From assembly GCA_020349865.1 (NCBI GenBank), contig CP070700.1:988152-998102 (forward strand): DNA of 9,951 nt, read 5' to 3'. How positions within the stretch are numbered: position 1 is the first letter of the stretch; every line of letters starts with the position of its first letter. This document shows positions 6,808-9,951 of the stretch, one piece after another. The translations under genes were made by a program, and so were the position numbers. Source of the DNA: Desulfobacteraceae bacterium. Lineage in GTDB: Bacteria; Desulfobacterota; DSM-4660; Desulfatiglandales; Desulfatiglandaceae. Below the pieces are notes generated by a model that worked only from the letters and a program-made list of their open reading frames with translations, ran no database searches and was not told the origin of the DNA.

Positions 6808-7410
6808 TCAAATATCCTTATGAAGATCCGGATACAGTTTTTTCGAACATTCTTTACAAATAGTATGACTAAATTCAGTCTCAGAACGATCAGTAATATA
6901 TGCCTCTATCGGTGTCCAAGAACCGCTGGAATCGCGTATCTTTTTGCAACTAGCACAAATTGGTAAAAAAGCCCCTAACGTATTTATCATGTTCTTTTCT
7001 ATTACTCGGATGCGGCGACTCAACGTCCGGAGCAGTTCAAAAGCAATCGCCGGGTATTTCTCAATCTCCTTGCGAAGGTCCCACTGGTCCAAGGACACAA
7101 CCTGCGTGTCACCTGTTGCAATAACGCTTGCCGATCGAACTAAATCATCGACCAGAGACATCTCCCCGAAATAGCTGAATGGCCCAAGTGTCCTCAGCCG
7201 CCTTTCATTTTTGCTGCCCAAGCCTTTTATGACCTCTACTTGCCCCCTAATGATTATGAAAAGCCGATTGTCGCGATCACCCTCCCTGATGATCAAGTCT
7301 CCTCTACGGAACAAGTGCTTCTTGGCCGATTTGGCGATCCTTTCCAAATCATCCCTTTTCATGAGGGAAAAAATAGAAACCTTAGCAAGAAAATCCGTTT
7401 TATCTACCAT
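6808..7410 (-). CDS. Cyclic-nucleotide-binding-domain protein with C-terminal CxxC...CxxC tail, no HTH
   Basis: A 200-aa cytosolic protein. Residues about 5-125 form a CRP/FNR-like cyclic-nucleotide-binding beta-roll: KHLFRRGDLIIREGD, LFIIIRGQVEVIK, and a phosphate-binding cassette FGEMSLVDDLVRSASV in which Glu83 and Arg92, the usual cNMP contacts, are kept. A short helix (about 120-145) follows. Instead of a helix-turn-helix it has a tail, residues 148-198, with C152-x2-C155, IRDSSGSWTPIEAYI, and H182-x2-C185-x2-C188, ending KLYPDL. From memory, this tail (ICASCKKIRD...W..IE.YI...FSH..C.EC..K.YPD) recurs at the C-terminus of PAS, GAF and response-regulator proteins of Desulfobacterota; the cysteines look like a metal site. 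It is therefore a sensor or adaptor, not a transcription factor. Start ATG 7410 has only a weak ribosome binding site. It is about 100 bases downstream of the rubrerythrin gene, after a likely terminator. Confidence 0.85.
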   Translation of the reverse strand: MVDKTDFLAKVSIFSLMKRDDLERIAKSAKKHLFRRGDLIIREGDRDNRLFIIIRGQVEVIKGLGSKNERRLRTLGPFSYFGEMSLVDDLVRSASVIATGDTQVVSLDQWDLRKEIEKYPAIAFELLRTLSRRIRVIEKNMINTLGAFLPICASCKKIRDSSGSWTPIEAYITDRSETEFSHTICKECSKKLYPDLHKDI

Positions 7411-7460
7411 TCTCAGTCTTCTTAGGTCCTATGAAGTGGTGGGACTTAGTCGGCTTCCGT

Positions 7461-7498
7461 GAAAAACAGATCAAGTGTCAAGCGCTGCCAATTGATCT
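7461..7498 (-). terminator. Possible rho-independent terminator of the rubrerythrin gene
   Basis: In minus-strand RNA, AGAUCAA (7498-7492) can pair with UUGAUCU (7474-7468) across a 17-base loop, followed at once by GUUUUUC. It begins 10 bases after the rubrerythrin stop. The stem is AT-rich, so strength is uncertain. Confidence 0.45.
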
Positions 7499-7507
7499 AA
7501 TGCAATT

Positions 7508-8182
7508 TTAATGTATCTTTCTTATCTTTTTATAGTTTGATACCGAATCTTTACAAATGGGACAATTATCTTTTGGAATCTCTGTGAGGGTTGAGCCGCA
7601 ATTTTGACATACAAAATACTGGGCTGGTTTCTCTTCGATTTTTTTTGCAAGCAAGCCGAACAGCATCCCTGTGCCCGATTGAATTTTCCGAATTAAATCT
7701 CGATGCTGTTGTTCTGATTTCCACGCATAAGTGATATTACGAATTGCCGCTTTACATTTCTCCGGTTCAATCTTTTTAATGAATTGAGGATATTTCGTAT
7801 CAATCTCTTGTAACTCAACCTTGGTTGCTTTCTTGAGATTCTTTTTTGTACTGGAGATTTCAATTGACTGGCTTCGTATCTCCTTTATTTCAACTCCTAA
7901 TTCAGACAAAAGGGTCCTAAAATTGAGGGCATGAATCGATTCAGAGGTTGCTAAGGAAACAAATAACTTGGCAATATTTTGATAATTCTCTGAATTGGCC
8001 TTTTCAGCATATGCCATATAGGTATGGAAGGCTTTAATTTCTCCATTGTAGGCGGCTTCGAGAACTGAGACTGTTTTGGGGTATTTTGATTGGGCCAGTA
8101 CAAAAGACAATAAGGATGTAAGAATAAGAGTGCAACAAAAGAGTGTAGTTAAGGATAAGTGAGGAATGGTTCTTCGTAACAT
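7508..8182 (-). CDS. Exported rubrerythrin-family diiron protein with rubredoxin-like domain
   Basis: A 224-aa precursor. Residues 1-30 are a Sec signal peptide (Arg-Arg near the start, a hydrophobic core, likely cut FVLA|QSKYP, no lipobox). The mature part is a ferritin-like four-helix bundle with all expected diiron ligands: Glu48 (AAYNGE), Glu81-x2-His84 (SESIH), Glu123 and Glu126 (VELQE), and Glu157-x2-His160 (SEQQH). It ends with a rubredoxin-type iron site C192-x2-C195...C207-x2-C210. Rubrerythrins reduce peroxide in anaerobes; this copy would act in the periplasm or outside. Start ATG 8182 is preferred: AGGGG is 5-6 bases upstream, the signal peptide begins there, and an extended -10 lies at 8222-8230. 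The in-frame GTG at 8242 is upstream of that promoter. The gene is visibly AT-richer than iorA or parA. Electron donor unknown; the adjacent flavoprotein is a candidate. Confidence 0.9.
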   Translation of the reverse strand: MLRRTIPHLSLTTLFCCTLILTSLLSFVLAQSKYPKTVSVLEAAYNGEIKAFHTYMAYAEKANSENYQNIAKLFVSLATSESIHALNFRTLLSELGVEIKEIRSQSIEISSTKKNLKKATKVELQEIDTKYPQFIKKIEPEKCKAAIRNITYAWKSEQQHRDLIRKIQSGTGMLFGLLAKKIEEKPAQYFVCQNCGSTLTEIPKDNCPICKDSVSNYKKIRKIH

Positions 8183-8221
8183 GAGAGCCCCTGGAAATAA
8201 AGGTCTAAAGACAGGGGAAAA

Positions 8222-8230
8222 ATAATACCA
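8222..8230 (-). promoter_or_regulatory. Extended -10 promoter of the rubrerythrin gene
   Basis: The minus strand reads TGGTATTAT, matching the extended -10 pattern TG-N-TATAAT with one mismatch. There is no good -35 at 16-18 bases. The start would be near 8215, leaving a leader of about 33 bases to ATG 8182, which also supports that start codon. Confidence 0.5.
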
Positions 8231-8333
8231 TACTAAGAACACAAAGGTCTCTTGAAGTCAAGCGAAACCGGCTAATCAGGCAAAAGAGCCCACAAGAATT
8301 TACCTTCAGCTCACATTACGGGAGTTTTTGACA

Positions 8334-8930
8334 TTATTGCTGCATCATCTCAATAGCCTGGCACACCTCTTTTCCTGCTTGATAGGCTTCTTCCAAAAAT
8401 TCTGGGTGTTTCAATACATCTCCTTCAAAATCCAGGCCACGATACAAAAGCGCTTTCCAAAGGTCCATGTCGAGAACGTCAAAAAAATACTTAATTGTAA
8501 GAAGGGCTCCGTCAAAGAGCTTTTTTCCCTTGGTAGCTCCCACCGAGATGAAAAGTCCTTTCCTTTTTGGTTCCCATTGGCCATACGGGACCTTGTCAAT
8601 CCAGTATTTTTTGACCCAGAGAGATTGACAACGGTCTATGAGCATCTTTGTGTGAGCACTAACCGCGTAAAAGAAAATCGGGGAGGCCAGCATGAGGCCT
8701 TTGGAAGATTGAATCTGATCCTGAACCCGCTGAAAATCGTCCTTAATAACGCATCGCCCCGTCTCCTTGCAACCATAAATTTCAAGGCAAGGAGACAGTT
8801 TTAGATCTCTAAGCACCACCTCCTCCACCTCAGCACCAGATTCCCTTGCGCCTTGGACCGCTTTCTTAAGAAGCAGCGTGGTGTTGCCTTTGCGGCGTGG
8901 ACTACCATACACGGCAACTATCCTATTCAT
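8334..8930 (-). CDS. Flavodoxin-fold NADPH-dependent FMN reductase / Isf-like flavoprotein
   Basis: A 198-aa cytosolic flavoprotein of the NADPH-dependent FMN reductase family. The N-terminal IVAVYGSPRRKGNTTLLL (about residues 4-21) is the FMN phosphate loop after the first beta-strand; LMLASPIFFYAVSAHTKMLIDR (about 79-100) is the second FMN-contacting segment. Between them is a cysteine set C48-x5-C54-x5-C60 followed by VIKDD, the place where iron-sulfur flavoproteins carry a compact CxxCxxC-x-C cluster motif. Here the middle spacing is lost, so a [4Fe-4S] cluster is doubtful. The start ATG 8930 has a very strong ribosome binding site (GGGGGGAG, 6 bases upstream). It lies 30 bases after the stop of a flavin reductase remnant on the same strand and likely shares its transcript with the upstream DUF5661-like gene. 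It probably passes electrons between NAD(P)H or ferredoxin and a redox partner such as rubrerythrin; the partner is inferred. Confidence 0.87.
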   Translation of the reverse strand: MNRIVAVYGSPRRKGNTTLLLKKAVQGARESGAEVEEVVLRDLKLSPCLEIYGCKETGRCVIKDDFQRVQDQIQSSKGLMLASPIFFYAVSAHTKMLIDRCQSLWVKKYWIDKVPYGQWEPKRKGLFISVGATKGKKLFDGALLTIKYFFDVLDMDLWKALLYRGLDFEGDVLKHPEFLEEAYQAGKEVCQAIEMMQQ

Positions 8931-8960
8931 TTTCAGCTCCCCCCCTTATCTCTTTTGCTC

Positions 8961-9128
8961 TTAATCGGGCAGGTTACGCATAGATGATGAAACATGAGAC
9001 GGATCAGATGCAACCTGAATGACAGTATTGACGATTTGACCATTTACCCGGTCTTGATCCCGGGTAGTGACGATATAAAGGCCAGAGCTCATATGCCTGA
9101 AGACATTACGATCCAGCTCAGGACTCAT
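8961..9128 (-). pseudogene. Truncated flavin reductase domain (55-codon remnant)
   Basis: A short minus-strand frame starts at ATG 9128 and stops at TAA 8961-8963. It encodes 55 residues that include NVFRHMSSGLYIVTT and NGQIVNTVIQVASDPSHVS. This is the typical N-terminus of the FMN-binding flavin reductase family (flavoredoxin, high-molecular-weight rubredoxin N-domain), whose complete domain is about 150 residues or more. After DPSHVS the usual continuation (a VSINKQN-like segment) is replaced by SSMRNLPD and a stop, and the flavoprotein gene starts 30 bases later. Most of the domain, including much of the FMN site, is therefore missing, most simply by an internal deletion. The start lies 19 bases after the stop of the DUF5661-like gene; its ribosome binding site (GAGATGA) is modest. 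It may still be translated as a peptide, but a working reductase is unlikely. Confidence 0.75.
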
Positions 9129-9147
9129 AATGGTTCATCTCGTTTCA

Positions 9148-9585
9148 TTACGCCAAACGGTCTAATTCTGCCTGCCTGAGGGCGATCCTCGCCTTTGCCA
9201 GTTTTTTGTAATACTCCTTGATTTTCGACAAGTCACCCCTGACCACTGCCTTAAGCAAATCACCCTCTAACTCAGCCACCTCAAGAAGCCTGTAATAATC
9301 CAGAGATTCCTTGAAGTGTGCGAGCACGATTAGGCCCGTTAATATCGGGTGATTATTTGTCACATTTGCATCCCTGAATTCCATGCCATGCTCAAGTTCT
9401 ACCTCAAGTCCATGGCAAAACTCCTGAAGATCAATATCCAGGCCCTCCAAATTTACCTCAGACAGAATCACTTTGGCTTCTTCTGACGAAACCTTCGGTT
9501 CTTTCATTTCGGTCCAATCGCTCAAGTTAAGTTCTTTGCAGACTCTTTTAACTTCTTCAACTGTTACATACTCCGGAATCTTCAT
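9148..9585 (-). CDS. DUF5661-like conserved hypothetical protein
   Basis: A 145-aa acidic, mostly helical, cytosolic protein without signal peptide or membrane segment. The central part, LEGLDIDLQEFCHGLEVELEHG (about residues 46-67) followed by DANVTNNHPILTGLIVLAHFKESLDYYRLLE (about 73-103), matches my memory of the DUF5661 family pattern (a G.D.EEF..G..VELEHG core, N-V-T-N-D-P, TGKIALAHL.E.PDYY). The conserved Glu and His residues could bind metal, but no function is established. The C-terminus is a charged helix (about 108-143). ATG 9585 has a near-perfect AGGAGGT ribosome binding site 5 bases upstream. It follows hypB by 84 bases on the same strand and is followed 19 bases later by the flavin reductase remnant, so it may belong to a transcript that includes hydrogenase maturation. 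The family match is by pattern memory and should be checked with a profile search. Confidence 0.8.
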   Translation of the reverse strand: MKIPEYVTVEEVKRVCKELNLSDWTEMKEPKVSSEEAKVILSEVNLEGLDIDLQEFCHGLEVELEHGMEFRDANVTNNHPILTGLIVLAHFKESLDYYRLLEVAELEGDLLKAVVRGDLSKIKEYYKKLAKARIALRQAELDRLA

Positions 9586-9669
9586 GATGACCTCCTTTCT
9601 TCTTTATTTAATTAAGGTTCTTCCAGATTTGTCTATCATTTATTGCCACCTTTGGCCCTCTTTTTCATC

Positions 9670-9951
9670 TTACCCACGGACCGATCTCTTAGATGCTACC
9701 TCTTGTTTGAGCCATTTATACCAGGCATCAAGTCCTTCTCCTGTTTTGCAGGAAATCTCGAACAGCGTCAGGTGGGGGTTTACCTTTAATGCCTCATCCT
9801 TTATTTTCTCCACAGAACAGTCAACATACGGGAGCAAATCGATCTTATTGATCAACAACACCTTGGATTCGCGAAACATGAGGGGATATTTGGTCGGTTT
9901 GTCCTCGCCTTCAGTGACGCTCAGGATCATCACCTTAAAGTCCTCCCCTAA
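9670..9951 (-). CDS. hypB: Hydrogenase nickel-incorporation GTPase HypB, C-terminal part, cut by window edge
   Basis: HypB is a SIMIBI-class GTPase that helps HypA load nickel into [NiFe]-hydrogenases. This window has its last 93 codons; the frame is open to the right edge (LGEDFKV precedes the GTG at 9933), so the N-terminal metal-binding region and the P-loop are outside. Visible are the family block MILSVTEGEDKPTKYPLMF, the G4 base-specificity motif NKID in LLINKIDLLPYVD, and the G5-like SCKTGEGLDAWYKWL near the end. The length to the C-terminus is normal and it ends with a short basic tail. It implies a [NiFe]-hydrogenase in this organism and probably hyp genes just beyond the right edge. 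The 84 bases after its stop contain no clear terminator, so read-through into the DUF5661-like gene is possible. Confidence 0.9.
   Translation of the reverse strand, partial: LGEDFKVMILSVTEGEDKPTKYPLMFRESKVLLINKIDLLPYVDCSVEKIKDEALKVNPHLTLFEISCKTGEGLDAWYKWLKQEVASKRSVRG

Noticed and set aside
7475..7495. TTGGCA...TTGACA on the minus strand as a sigma-54 promoter for the cNMP gene
   Set aside because: No GC lies at the required 10-base distance after the GG, and the segment lies inside the terminator hairpin.
7431..7511. Plus-strand 26-codon frame starting MKWWDLVGF
   Set aside because: It is opposite to the likely rubrerythrin terminator, very short, and without promoter support.
8994..9179. 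Plus-strand open frame of 61 codons
   Set aside because: It is antisense to the flavin reductase remnant, which has clear homology on the minus strand; it also overlaps the DUF5661-like gene end.
9640..9669. Ten-codon minus-strand frame just after hypB (MKKRAKGGNK)
   Set aside because: Too short and without its own ribosome binding site; most likely untranslated trailer.

Overview
The window looks like part of the chromosome of an anaerobic, probably Desulfobacterota-like ('deltaproteobacterial') bacterium. The evidence is a ferredoxin-linked indolepyruvate oxidoreductase (IorAB), a HypB hydrogenase-maturation fragment, a rubrerythrin, an Isf/flavodoxin-type flavoprotein, an FHA-GAF histidine kinase behind a candidate sigma-54 promoter, and a CxxC/CxxC tail that I associate with sensor proteins of such bacteria. 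The lineage is inference from gene content, not proven. No rRNA, tRNA, CRISPR array or insertion sequence was seen.

Left part (1-3737, + strand): an operon of an AMP-forming acyl/aryl-CoA ligase (5' end outside the window), iorA and iorB. Together these suggest fermentative or respiratory use of aromatic amino acids: aryl pyruvates are oxidised to aryl-acetyl-CoA with reduction of ferredoxin, and the ligase handles the CoA ester or free acid.

Centre (3738-6807): an orphan ParA-type ATPase with a near-consensus sigma-70 promoter (TTGACA-17 bp-TATGAT) and a small inverted repeat in its leader. It converges on a soluble FHA-GAF-histidine kinase on the minus strand. The 440-bp stretch upstream of the kinase holds a good sigma-54 -24/-12 element, a perfect 9-bp-arm palindrome about 110-140 bp further upstream in an enhancer-like position, and an 8-bp inverted repeat whose second arm abuts the kinase ribosome binding site.

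Right part (6808-9951, all minus strand): reading in the direction of transcription from the right edge, there is the C-terminal part of HypB, a DUF5661-like small protein, a 55-codon remnant of a flavin reductase, a flavodoxin-fold NADPH-dependent FMN reductase-like protein, an exported rubrerythrin with its own extended -10 promoter and a likely terminator, and a cyclic-nucleotide-binding-domain protein without a DNA-binding domain. The theme is anaerobic redox and oxidative-stress handling plus signalling.

The most notable points are the truncated flavin reductase, the sigma-54/enhancer architecture in front of the kinase, and the effector-less cNMP protein with a putative metal-binding tail. 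I found no clear case for a wholly new multi-gene system.
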